Source of the DNA: Ectopseudomonas composti | GTDB lineage: Bacteria > Pseudomonadota > Gammaproteobacteria > Pseudomonadales > Pseudomonadaceae | DNA: 64,000 nt | Direction of reading: 5' to 3' | Assembly (NCBI RefSeq): GCF_900115475.1 | Contig: NZ_FOWP01000013.1 | Span: 92,226-156,225, forward strand | Part shown: one piece after another, positions 42,280 to 50,433 of the stretch | Layout of the letters: each line of letters begins with the position of its first letter | Numbering within the stretch: the stretch's first letter is position 1 | Position numbers and translations under genes: made by a program | Notes under the pieces: generated by a model | The model's database searches: none | What the model was told of the DNA's origin: nothing | The model's input: the letters and a program-made list of their open reading frames with translations, nothing else

Positions 42280-43017
42280 ATGAGCACCACGGCTCTGGGA
42301 CAGGACGAACGCCTGCCGCTGTATCAGCGGCTACGCGACGAAATGCTGGGGAAAATTGCCGCTGGCGAATGGCTGCCGGGTGAGGCTATACCCACCGAAG
42401 CGGAGTTGACCCGCCACTACGGCGTGGCTGTCGGCACGGTGCGCAAGGCGGTGGAAACCCTGGTCACGGAAGGCCTGCTGCTGCGCGCCCAAGGGCGAGG
42501 CACCTTCGTGCGACGGCCGAACTTCGACGGCTCGCTGTTTCGCTTCTTCCGCCAGGTCAGCGCCAGTGGCCAGTCTCAAGTGCCGCAGAGTCGCATCCTC
42601 GACTGCCGCCAGGTACCTGCCGACGCCGCCGTCAGTCAGGCTCTGAAACTGGGCGAAGGCGATCCCTGCGTCTTCCTCCAGCGCCTGCGCCTGATCGACG
42701 GTCGCCCGCTGTTCCATGAACGTATCTGGCTGCCGGTTTCACGCTTCGGCGCCCTGCTGGACATCGCCGCCGACGACTTCCCGCAATTGCTCTACCCCTT
42801 CTACGAGCAGCACTGCGGCCAGCGCATCGCCTCGGCCCAGGAAACCCTCACCGTCTCCGCCGCCGATGCCGAGCTCGCTGCCGTGCTGGGTGTGGCCGAG
42901 GCCAGCCCGAGTGTGATCATCGAACGCACCGCACTGGGCTACGACCGCACGCCACTGGAATATCGCCTGTCACGCGCTGCGGCGGAGAACTTCCGCTATC
43001 AGGTGGAAATCAGCTAA
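42280..43017 (+). CDS. GntR-family regulator with UTRA domain
   Basis: The 245-residue protein has a GntR winged helix (about 10-75; LPLYQRLRDEMLGKIAAGEWLPGEAIPTEAELTRHYGVAVGTVRKA) and a UTRA effector domain (about 95-240, ending with YDRTPLEYRLSRAAAENFRYQVEI). This is the HutC subfamily. The ATG at 42280 has GAGG 5 bases upstream and is preferred to the GTG at 42247. It probably represses the divergent amidohydrolase/MatC operon through the palindrome at 42171-42190 in response to a small organic acid. Confidence 0.9.
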   Translation: MSTTALGQDERLPLYQRLRDEMLGKIAAGEWLPGEAIPTEAELTRHYGVAVGTVRKAVETLVTEGLLLRAQGRGTFVRRPNFDGSLFRFFRQVSASGQSQVPQSRILDCRQVPADAAVSQALKLGEGDPCVFLQRLRLIDGRPLFHERIWLPVSRFGALLDIAADDFPQLLYPFYEQHCGQRIASAQETLTVSAADAELAAVLGVAEASPSVIIERTALGYDRTPLEYRLSRAAAENFRYQVEIS

Positions 43018-43036
43018 GCACGACGTCCAGATGCAA

Positions 43037-43060
43037 AACGCCCGGGCAAGCCCGGGCGTT
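43037..43060. terminator. Bidirectional terminator between GntR and CitMHS genes
   Basis: AACGCCCGGG (43037-43046) and CCCGGGCGTT (43051-43060) form a perfect 10-bp stem with a 4-base loop. It lies between two convergent genes, with short A/T tracts on both sides. Confidence 0.85.
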
Positions 43061-43085
43061 AGATTTACTGCAGACGGAGCTGGGT

Positions 43086-44396
43086 CTAGAACAACCCGAG
43101 TGCCCAGGCCGCGCCGAACAGCACCAGCGAGAAGCCCCACATCCACCACAGCGAGTAACGGATGTGCCGGCCCAGATCCAGCCCGGCCAGCCCCAGCGCC
43201 AGCCACAGCGCCGGCGAGAACGGGCTGATGAAAGTGCCGATGATGTTGCCGATGGTCAGCGCATAGACCACGCTGGCCGGCTCGACACCCTGGGCGCCGA
43301 CCACTTCCAACGTCACCGGCAGCAGGCCGAAGTAGTAGGCGTCGGTGCTCAGCATCAGCTCCATTGGCAAGCCAAACAGGCCGAGCACGATATGCATCTG
43401 CCCCACCAGCGGTGCCGGCAGCACCTGCGCCAGGTCCTGGGCGATGGAAGTGAGCATGCCGGTACCGGTGAAGATGCCGAGCATCGAGCCCGCCGCCAGG
43501 ATGATCATGCCCATGCTCAGCGCAGCGGGAGCGTGGGCGGAGATACGTTGCATCTGCGCCTTGCCGCCCGGATAGTTGATCAGCAGCGCCAGGCACAGGC
43601 CGATCATGAAGATATAGCCGGCCGGCAGTACGCCAGAGAACAGCGAGACCAGCACACCCAGGAACAGCGCGGCGTTGGCCCAGAGCAGACGCGGGCGCTC
43701 CAGCGCGAGTTCCTCGGCGCTCGGCTCGTGCAGATCGCTGCTGGTTTCCACCAACACGCCCTCGTCGTCAGCCTTGCCGGCAGCGATACGACGCTGCTCA
43801 CGCCAGCCCAGCAGCGCCGCCAGCGCAACCAGCAGCACCACGCCGATACCCTGAATGGTGATCAACGGACGCCACAGTTCGGTGACCTCGATACCGGTCA
43901 CAGCCGAAGCGCGGCCCAGCGGACCGGCCCAGGGCAGCATGTTGAAGATGCCGGCACCGAGCGCCAGCAACAGCAGCATCAGATAAGGGCTCATGCGCAA
44001 TTGCTTGTACAGCGGCAGCAAGGCGGGAACGGTGAGCAAGAAAGTGGTAGCACCGGCACCATCGAGGTGCGCCAGCATGCCAATCACGGCGGTGGCCACG
44101 GTCACCGCGATCACATTGCCGCGAGTCAGTCGCACCATGCCACCGATCAACGGACGGAACAGCCCGGTGTCCTGCAGCACGCCGAAAAAGGTGATGGCAA
44201 ACACGAACATGGTGGCAATCGCCGTCACGCGGCCGATGCCATCGGTGAAGAAACCGGAAATCGCCTCCGGGCCAAAGCCCGCGGCCAGAGCGCCCAGCAG
44301 CGGCACCACGATCAATGGCAGAACAGGCGACATGCGCCCGATAAGCAGCAGCACAACCAGGCTGCAGATGGTCAACAGGCCAATCAGGGTCAACAA
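43086..44396 (-). CDS. CitMHS-family citrate/metal-citrate-type transporter
   Basis: The 436-residue membrane protein has about twelve segments and CitMHS features: LLIGRMSPVLPLIVVPLLGALAAG at the start, HLDGAGATTFLLTVPALLPLY, MLPWAGPLGRASAVTG and STDAYYFGLLPVTLEV. CitM-type carriers import divalent-metal-citrate complexes or protons with tri- or dicarboxylates. It converges with the GntR gene and lies downstream of an SDR on the same strand (159 bases). It may add a second uptake route for organic acids to this cluster. Confidence 0.87.
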   Translation of the reverse strand: MLTLIGLLTICSLVVLLLIGRMSPVLPLIVVPLLGALAAGFGPEAISGFFTDGIGRVTAIATMFVFAITFFGVLQDTGLFRPLIGGMVRLTRGNVIAVTVATAVIGMLAHLDGAGATTFLLTVPALLPLYKQLRMSPYLMLLLLALGAGIFNMLPWAGPLGRASAVTGIEVTELWRPLITIQGIGVVLLVALAALLGWREQRRIAAGKADDEGVLVETSSDLHEPSAEELALERPRLLWANAALFLGVLVSLFSGVLPAGYIFMIGLCLALLINYPGGKAQMQRISAHAPAALSMGMIILAAGSMLGIFTGTGMLTSIAQDLAQVLPAPLVGQMHIVLGLFGLPMELMLSTDAYYFGLLPVTLEVVGAQGVEPASVVYALTIGNIIGTFISPFSPALWLALGLAGLDLGRHIRYSLWWMWGFSLVLFGAAWALGLF

Positions 44397-44555
44397 ACCG
44401 CTTTCTCCTCTTTTTCTTGTAAAGCACGCGAAAAGCGCGTGCGGAGGCTAAGAGGCGAACCTTTCAAAAACCTTTAAGCGGCGGACATGCATCACGCTAA
44501 ATGTCAGTGGATATGTCGCCGAATCGGGGCGGCAGCCCTGCCACCCCGACGCCAC

Positions 44556-45299
44556 TTATTGCAGGGTATAACCTTTGTCCACCACCCAATCCTGGCCGTG
44601 GACGCCGCGTGCACCATTGCTCAGCTGGAACAGCACCACCTCGGCAATCGCCTGCGGATCGAGGAACTCGCCGTCGACCAGGCGCTTGCCAACCTCACTG
44701 GCAACGCCCGCCAAGGCATCGTCGGCCAGGCCCAGACTGTTCCAGATCGGTGTCGCCGTCGGCCCCGGTGAAACCAGATTGAGCCGCAGCCCTTCGCCGG
44801 CATGTTCCAGCGCCAGGCTACGTACCAGCGCCGAGAGCGCCGCCTTGCTGGCGATGTAACCGCCGAGCCCGGCAAACCCCAGTTGCCGCAGAAAGGTACT
44901 GATGAACACCACCGACGCAGGCCGCGCCAGATGTGGCCTGAGCACCTGAAAGGTATTGATTGCACCGGCGCCGTTGACCTGCCACTGCTGCTCGAACGCC
45001 TGCATGTCGCAGCCCGATGCCAAGCGCGCGATCCCGGCGTTGGGCACCAAATAGTCGACTGCACCGAGCCGCCCCGCCCGCTCGGCCAGCCCATGCAGCG
45101 CGTCGATATCGGTGACGTCACCCGCACACCAATGCAGCTGTTCTGGATGCAACACCTGCAGCGCTTCCAACGCGCCCAGACGCCGTGAAAAAGCCAGCAC
45201 GCGCGCGCCGCGCTGCAGCAACAGATCACACACAGCCAGACCAATACCCGAGCTGGCCCCGGTGACGACAGCCAGACGACCCTGAAAATTCGTATTCAT
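44556..45299 (-). CDS. Short-chain dehydrogenase/reductase
   Basis: The 247-residue protein has the SDR cofactor motif VTGASSGIGLAV (12-23), NAGIARLASG, and the catalytic Tyr-x3-Lys in GYIASKAALSALVRSLALEH. The length is normal. It reduces or oxidises an alcohol/carbonyl with NAD(P). It is upstream of the CitMHS gene on the same strand with 159 bases between, so cotranscription is possible but not shown. Confidence 0.88.
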   Translation of the reverse strand: MNTNFQGRLAVVTGASSGIGLAVCDLLLQRGARVLAFSRRLGALEALQVLHPEQLHWCAGDVTDIDALHGLAERAGRLGAVDYLVPNAGIARLASGCDMQAFEQQWQVNGAGAINTFQVLRPHLARPASVVFISTFLRQLGFAGLGGYIASKAALSALVRSLALEHAGEGLRLNLVSPGPTATPIWNSLGLADDALAGVASEVGKRLVDGEFLDPQAIAEVVLFQLSNGARGVHGQDWVVDKGYTLQ

Positions 45300-45362
45300 G
45301 AAGTTCCTCGAAGCGAAAAGAGCATGAGTGCCGCGGCTTCCACGAGCCGCACTGAAATCGAC

Positions 45363-45710
45363 TTACTGCGCCTGCAGGCGGATGCCGTTCATCTCCACCT
45401 GCTGGCCCAGCGCGAAACGCTCCTTGGGCGAGCGCACCCACTGCTCACGACCGTCTTCGTGGCGCACCACATAGGCAGAGCCACTATTGCCCGTGGCAGC
45501 CTGCACCTGCGCGCCAGACCAGAGCCCGGCGGCGGCGCCAACCAGCGCACCGACAGGGCCACCCGCGGCGGCACCCAGCATCAGGCCGGACAAACCACCG
45601 AAACCGGCACCCACCGAGTTTTCTTCACGTTCGGCCACCACTTCGGCAGCCTGCAGAACATTGGCGGCCGCAAGGCCGAGGGAAAGGGCAAGCAAGGCAA
45701 TGAATTTCAT
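45363..45710 (-). CDS. Exported glycine-zipper protein
   Basis: The 115-residue protein has a signal peptide (MKFIALLALSLGLAAANVLQA, cleavage near 21) and a glycine-zipper segment (GAGFGGLSGLMLGAAAGGPVGALVGAAAG) that should insert in or span a membrane. A small C-terminal domain with YVVRHEDGREQWV follows. Such proteins are usually outer-membrane-associated. The start at 45710 is chosen over 45764 because the signal peptide begins there. It is alone. Confidence 0.75.
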   Translation of the reverse strand: MKFIALLALSLGLAAANVLQAAEVVAEREENSVGAGFGGLSGLMLGAAAGGPVGALVGAAAGLWSGAQVQAATGNSGSAYVVRHEDGREQWVRSPKERFALGQQVEMNGIRLQAQ

Positions 45711-45886
45711 CTGATTTCTCCTGTAATGGGCATTGCACCCGGAGATAGTCAGATTTTGTGCCATGTATTTTCTCTATAAAAAACAGATAGATAAGAAAAC
45801 ACAGGTGCTAATGACAACAAGGGGATCAGGTCACAATGACAACCTTAAAGTCATTGTGACTCCAACCCTGGATCGACAAGAAGTGT

Positions 45887-46411
45887 TCAGCTAAACGTTT
45901 TGACTCGCTCCAGCCAGGCCAGATCGAGCCGCGTCTGCTCGATGTCCAGCCCCTGCTGCTCCATCGCCTCGCGATGGCTGTCAATCTCGCGCACCATCTG
46001 GCTCAGCTCGCTGGAGTTGCCATCGAGCTGATGCATCTGGGTCACCCCCAGGTGGTAGAAGCGCAGCAGCTTCATTGCGCTCTCATCCCCCTGCGTCACA
46101 CCCGCCTTGACGTGATGCATGACGTTGGTGACACGCATCAGGCTGCGCTTGAGTCGCCAGCCATAAACGGCCGGTGCCATGAATGGCCGTGACCAGAGTT
46201 GCTGGCGCACCAGGGCGATGCTCAGGCCCAGCCCCGCCACCACACCGAGCAGGTTCCACTTGAAGTTGTCGCCACCGGGCGTGCCGAACACCTGCGTGCT
46301 CAGCGTGGCGCAAAGCATGGCCAGTGCCACGAAGATGACCGCGATCAGCGCGGTGCTGCGGCGGGTCTGCTGACGGTAATAGGCGGGGTCGATGGGCTGG
46401 ATTTCGAACAT
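45887..46411 (-). CDS. DUF3087 membrane protein
   Basis: The 174-residue protein has two membrane segments (about 21-37 and 50-67) after a short N-terminus starting MFEIQPIDPAYYRQQTRRST, then a cytoplasmic helical region with LLRFYHLGVTQMHQLDGNSSEL. This matches DUF3087. The start at 46411 is supported by the family N-terminus. The function is unknown, and no operon partner is seen. Confidence 0.82.
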   Translation of the reverse strand: MFEIQPIDPAYYRQQTRRSTALIAVIFVALAMLCATLSTQVFGTPGGDNFKWNLLGVVAGLGLSIALVRQQLWSRPFMAPAVYGWRLKRSLMRVTNVMHHVKAGVTQGDESAMKLLRFYHLGVTQMHQLDGNSSELSQMVREIDSHREAMEQQGLDIEQTRLDLAWLERVKTFS

Positions 46412-46490
46412 GCGCGAAGGCTCGTGGCGGGGTCGATGCGCGATGGTACGACAGCTCGCCCATACGGCACGAATCCGTCTCGCCTCCACC

Positions 46491-47087
46491 CTAGAGATAA
46501 GGACCAATCGCTGCCATGGCTCCCGCCAGGTACTGCGCTTTCTCACCCACAGGCGCCACGTAATGCAGCGCCTGGCGCGCCTCGTCGAGGCCGACCAGAC
46601 GGGCGATGACCCACGCCGCGAGATAAGTCGATGCCAGGCAACCGCCTGCCGTGGCGACATTGTCACGGGCGAACAGCGGCTGATCGAGCACCTGCACACC
46701 TGCCTCCTGCACCCAAGGCTTGCTGGTCAGGTCGGTGCAGGCGGCGACGCCGTCGAGCAAGCCGAGCTTGGCCAGTACCAAGGTGCCGGAACACTGCGCC
46801 GCCAACAATTGGCGCGCCGGGTCGAGGCGTAGTTGCGCCATCAGCGCTTCATCCGCCACCACCTCGCGGGTGCGCATGCCACTGCCGACGATTACTGCAT
46901 CGGCCGCGCAGGCCTGCTGCAGGTCGATTTGGCTATCGATCACCAGCCCGTTCATGGACGTCACGCGCGCAGCAGGGCTGGCGATGCTGACGCGCCAGTC
47001 GGGCCGGCGTATGCGGTTGAGAATGGCATAAGCGATCAGCGAGTCGAGTTCGTTGAACCCTTCGAAGGTCAGAATGGCGATGTGCAT
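46491..47087 (-). CDS. DJ-1/PfpI-family protein
   Basis: The 198-residue protein has the class I glutamine amidotransferase-like fold, with the nucleophile elbow LLAAQCSGTLVLA (Cys99) and the start MHIAILTFEGFNELD. Members include isonitrile hydratase-like and chaperone/deglycase enzymes. I chose the ATG at 47087 because AGGAG lies 5 bases upstream. It is divergent from a MocR-type regulator with a perfect palindrome between, so it is probably controlled by it. Confidence 0.85.
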   Translation of the reverse strand: MHIAILTFEGFNELDSLIAYAILNRIRRPDWRVSIASPAARVTSMNGLVIDSQIDLQQACAADAVIVGSGMRTREVVADEALMAQLRLDPARQLLAAQCSGTLVLAKLGLLDGVAACTDLTSKPWVQEAGVQVLDQPLFARDNVATAGGCLASTYLAAWVIARLVGLDEARQALHYVAPVGEKAQYLAGAMAAIGPYL

Positions 47088-47136
47088 GGCAGCTCCTGTC
47101 ATGAAACGGGTTGCCGCGCAGCTTCAAGGCAATGAT

Positions 47137-47160
47137 CATGACAATCAAATAATTGTCATG
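47137..47160. promoter_or_regulatory. Candidate MocR/GntR operator
   Basis: CATGACAAT (47137-47145) and ATTGTCATG (47152-47160) form a perfect 9+9 palindrome with a 6-base centre. It stands 10 bases before the MocR start codon and about 50 bases before the divergent PfpI start. The site is placed for autoregulation and control of the divergent gene. Confidence 0.7.
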
Positions 47161-47170
47161 GATACAACCC

Positions 47171-48505
47171 ATGCCCCGCGCGCGCTACAAGCAACTGGTC
47201 GATCAGTTGGCCGCCGACATCCGCTGCGGCACGCTCGCGCCTGGCACACGCCTGCCCACACACCGCGAACTGGCCACACGGCACGGCATCGCCCTGGTCA
47301 CCGCGTCACGGGTCTACGCCGAGCTGCACACCATGGGCCTGGTGAGTGGCGAAACCGGGCGCGGCACCTTCGTGCGCGAGACCAGCCTGGCGCCCGGTCA
47401 CGGTATCGACCAGCCGGAGACCGAGGGCGGCATGCTCGACCTCAACTTCAACTACCCCGCGCTGCCGGGGCAGGCCGACCTGCTACGCCAGGCCCTGCGC
47501 CAGCTGGCATTGTCCGGCGACCTGGAAGCGCTGCTGCGCTACCAACCGCATGCCGGGCGCCCCCACGAGCGGGCATTGCTGGCCAGGCACCTGACGGATC
47601 AGGGGCTCCCGGTCACGGCGCAACAGGTGCTGATCGTCAACGGCGCCCAGCACGGCCTGGCGCTGACCCTGCAGACCCTGCTCAAACCCGGTGACGTGGT
47701 CGCGGTCGACGCTCTCACCTACCCCGGTTTCAAGGCGGCCGCTGCCGCGCGCGGCCTGGAACTGCTGACAGTACCCTGCGACGCCAGCGGCCCCGATTTC
47801 GAGGCCCTGGCGGCGCTGTGCAGGACGCGCCGGGTACGGGCGATCTACAGCATGCCGACCCTGCACAACCCACTGGGTTGGGTGCTCGACCGGCCGCAGC
47901 GCGAGCGCCTGATCAAGATCGCTCGCGAGCACGATCTGCTGATCATCGAGGATGCCGCCTACGCCTTCCTGGCGACCTCGGCGCCAGCGCCGTTGGCCGC
48001 GCTGGCGCCAGAACGTACGGTGCACGTGTCCGGCTTCTCCAAAAACATCGCCACCGGCCTACGGGTCGGCTACCTGACAGCGCCTGCCACCTGGGTCGCC
48101 GCGCTGGAGCGCAGCATCCGCGCCAGCACCTGGAACACGCCGGGCATCATGACGGCGCTGGTCTGCGCCTGGATCGAAGACGGCACACTGGCCCGCCTGC
48201 AAGCGCAGAAGCGCGACGACGCCCACTGTCGGCAAGCCCTGGCTCGGCGCGTGCTGGCCGGCCTGCAACCGATCGGCCATGAGGCGAGTTACTTCCTCTG
48301 GCTGCCGTTACCGGCCGAGGTACGCGCCGATCAGGTCGTGGCACACCTGCTGCGCGAGCAGGTGGCCGTGTCCACCGCCGAACCGTTCAGCACCTCGGAG
48401 CAGGTGCCTCACGCGCTGCGCCTGGCCCTTGGCTCGGTCACCCTGGCGCAACTGGAAGATGCGCTGAACAGAGTCAGGCAAGCCATCGCCCACTTCGCCT
48501 ATTGA
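47171..48505 (+). CDS. MocR-family PLP-dependent transcriptional regulator
   Basis: The 444-residue protein has an N-terminal GntR winged helix (ARYKQLVDQLAADIRCGTLAPGTRLPTHRELATRHGIALVTASRVYAEL) and an aminotransferase-fold domain with the PLP lysine region HVSGFSKNIATGLRVGY near 286-302. Such proteins bind pyridoxal phosphate and an amino compound to control transcription. The ATG at 47171 is preferred to the TTG at 47153 because the latter overlaps the palindrome. It is divergent from the PfpI gene, and its stop overlaps that of the convergent AraC gene. Confidence 0.88.
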   Translation: MPRARYKQLVDQLAADIRCGTLAPGTRLPTHRELATRHGIALVTASRVYAELHTMGLVSGETGRGTFVRETSLAPGHGIDQPETEGGMLDLNFNYPALPGQADLLRQALRQLALSGDLEALLRYQPHAGRPHERALLARHLTDQGLPVTAQQVLIVNGAQHGLALTLQTLLKPGDVVAVDALTYPGFKAAAAARGLELLTVPCDASGPDFEALAALCRTRRVRAIYSMPTLHNPLGWVLDRPQRERLIKIAREHDLLIIEDAAYAFLATSAPAPLAALAPERTVHVSGFSKNIATGLRVGYLTAPATWVAALERSIRASTWNTPGIMTALVCAWIEDGTLARLQAQKRDDAHCRQALARRVLAGLQPIGHEASYFLWLPLPAEVRADQVVAHLLREQVAVSTAEPFSTSEQVPHALRLALGSVTLAQLEDALNRVRQAIAHFAY

Positions 48506-49329
48506 ACGACCTGGCGCAGCCATTCGCTGGGGCTCGTTCCCACCTTGCGGCGAAACGCGCGGGCCAGGGCCGAAGGGCTTTCATAGCCGACCTCATCGGC
48601 GATCAACGCCATGGGCCGGCCCTCGCGCAAACGCTTCTGCGCCAGGCTGACGCGCCATCCCACCAGGTAATCAGCCGGTGTCGCACCGACCACATCGTGA
48701 AAGTGCGCGGCGAAACTGGCGCGCGACATACCGGCCAGCGTCGCCAGTTCGGCCACCGACCAGCCATGCTGCGGCTTCTCGTGCAGTTGATTGAGCGCGC
48801 GCGCCAAACGTGGCTCGGCCAGGCCCGCCATCATCCCCGAGGCCAGCTCGCGACTGTTCATCAAGTGCCGCAGCAACTGGATCACCATCAACTCGAACAG
48901 GCGGTTGAGCACCAGTTCGCGCCCGCAATCCTCCCCTGCCGCCTCGGCGAACAGCCAGTCCAGGCAACCACTCAGACTTGGCAACTCGCGCAGCGGTTTG
49001 ACGATGGCGCCGGGCAGCGACCGCGACAGTGGATTGTCGATACCGCCGTCGAACGCCAGCGTGGCACACACCAGTTCGGCACCATCGGCCTCGCTGGCCG
49101 TCATCTGGTGCAGGCGCGGCCTGGCCACCAGCATCAGGCTCGGCTCTTCCAGACGCAGCTCGCGCCCATCGCCCTCGCGAAAGCTCATGCGTCCGGCCCG
49201 CAGCAGGTGAATGTAGCCATGCGGCTCATGCTCGCCATGACTGCTGGTGCCGCAGAAGCCACCGCGGTGAAAGGTGCTGGCGTGCAGGTTGAAGTGATGC
49301 AGCAGGCTGGACAGGCGATCCATGGTCAT
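48499..49329 (-). CDS. AraC-family regulator with cupin_6 domain
   Basis: The 276-residue protein has an N-terminal cupin domain with the GEHEPHGYIHLLRAG metal-like pattern and a C-terminal HTH (about 180-272; ATLAGMSRASFAAHFHDVVGATPADYLVGWR and ...ADEVGYESPSALARAFRRKVGTSPSEW). It is divergent from the AhpD-like/glutaredoxin pair 122 bases away, which it probably controls. The effector may be a thiol-reactive or peroxide signal; that is inference from the neighbours. Confidence 0.87.
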   Translation of the reverse strand: MTMDRLSSLLHHFNLHASTFHRGGFCGTSSHGEHEPHGYIHLLRAGRMSFREGDGRELRLEEPSLMLVARPRLHQMTASEADGAELVCATLAFDGGIDNPLSRSLPGAIVKPLRELPSLSGCLDWLFAEAAGEDCGRELVLNRLFELMVIQLLRHLMNSRELASGMMAGLAEPRLARALNQLHEKPQHGWSVAELATLAGMSRASFAAHFHDVVGATPADYLVGWRVSLAQKRLREGRPMALIADEVGYESPSALARAFRRKVGTSPSEWLRQVVQ

Positions 49330-49451
49330 CTCGCACTATTGGACGATCTGTCGCATAACATCGACGATCTGAATCCGAAAAGCCAGGTCGATTCACTAGC
49401 ATGGCTCCAGGCTTGAACGACAAGCTCCCCACCCAAGACTGGAGAAACACC

Positions 49452-49970
49452 ATGACTCGTATCGCCGCACTGCCATTCGAACAAACCGCTGCCGGCGCCC
49501 AGACGCAACTGGAAGGCATCCGCAAGGGCCTCGGTTTCATCCCCAACACCTTCGCCACCCTGGCCCACGCCCCGGCCGCGCTGAGCGGCTACCTGGCACT
49601 GTCCCAGGCGCTCGGCAAAGGCACACTGAACGCCAAGTCACGCGAAGTGGTGGCGCTGGCCAGCTCGCAGGTCAACGGCTGCGAATACTGCCTGGCCGCG
49701 CACACCCTGTTCGCCGGCAAGGCTGGCCTGAGCGCAGCGGACATTCGCAGCGCCCGTGATGGCGAGTTCGATGCCGTGGCGCGCCTGACCCGGCAGATCA
49801 TCGAGAGCAGCGGCCGCCTCAGCGATGCGCAGCTGCAGGCCGCCCGCGATGCCGGGCTGAGTGACGCCGCCATTGTCGAAGTGGTGGCCAACGTCGCCCT
49901 GATGACGCTGACCAACTACCTCAACAACCTGGCCGAAACCGCTGTCGACTTTCCACCAGTGACCGTCTGA
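49452..49970 (+). CDS. AhpD-like carboxymuconolactone decarboxylase family protein
   Basis: The 172-residue helical protein has the CMD/AhpD active site NGCEYCLAAH (Cys77, Cys80, His84). Members with Cys-x2-Cys act as alkylhydroperoxidases or disulfide reductases. The ATG at 49452 is chosen because GGAG stands 9 bases upstream and the family start MTRIAALPFE follows. It is followed after 18 bases by a glutaredoxin gene, which may recycle its cysteines. Its upstream divergent AraC gene is its likely regulator. Confidence 0.87.
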   Translation: MTRIAALPFEQTAAGAQTQLEGIRKGLGFIPNTFATLAHAPAALSGYLALSQALGKGTLNAKSREVVALASSQVNGCEYCLAAHTLFAGKAGLSAADIRSARDGEFDAVARLTRQIIESSGRLSDAQLQAARDAGLSDAAIVEVVANVALMTLTNYLNNLAETAVDFPPVTV

Positions 49971-49988
49971 CAACGCAGGAGGTGCATC

Positions 49989-50243
49989 ATGCAAGCCGTT
50001 ACCCTCTACACCACCGGCCACTGCCCTTACTGCGTCAACGCCAAGGCGCTACTGACACGCAAGGGCGTGACCTTCGAGGAAATCGACGTAGGAAGTTCAC
50101 CGCAGCGCCTGGCGGAAATGCTGCAACGCAGCAACCGCCGCAGCGTGCCGCAGATCTTCATCGGCGAGCAGCATGTCGGTGGTTTCGATGACCTCGCCGC
50201 ACTGGAACGTGGCGGCGACCTGGAGGCGCTGCTGCACGCCTGA
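49989..50243 (+). CDS. grxC: Glutaredoxin 3
   Basis: The 84-residue protein has the dithiol active site CPYC at 12-15 (VTLYTTGHCPYCVNAKALL), the TVPQIFI-like cis-Pro segment RSVPQIFIGEQHVGGFDDL, and the length of GrxC. It reduces protein disulfides with glutathione in the cytoplasm. GGAGG lies 5 bases upstream of the ATG at 49989, a strong site. It forms a transcription unit with the AhpD-like gene. Confidence 0.92.
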   Translation: MQAVTLYTTGHCPYCVNAKALLTRKGVTFEEIDVGSSPQRLAEMLQRSNRRSVPQIFIGEQHVGGFDDLAALERGGDLEALLHA

Positions 50244-50433
50244 CCCCTGATGGCCGACCTCGCCGGCGGCCATCATCCCTTCTGCGCCGGCAGTTGTGCC
50301 GGCCTACTTCTTTTCGTCAAAGCGGTCGTCTTTGCCCTCATGCACCAGGCCATCTCTGCCGATACAGGAGCAGCAATATCGGCCCGATAGGCTGAGCATT
50401 GCCCTGCGCCCTATCTCGAAATGGAGTCTTCCC

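Noticed and set aside
43164..44477. 437-residue plus-strand reading frame
   Set aside because: It is antisense to the CitMHS gene and extremely Gln/His-rich; no homology is apparent.
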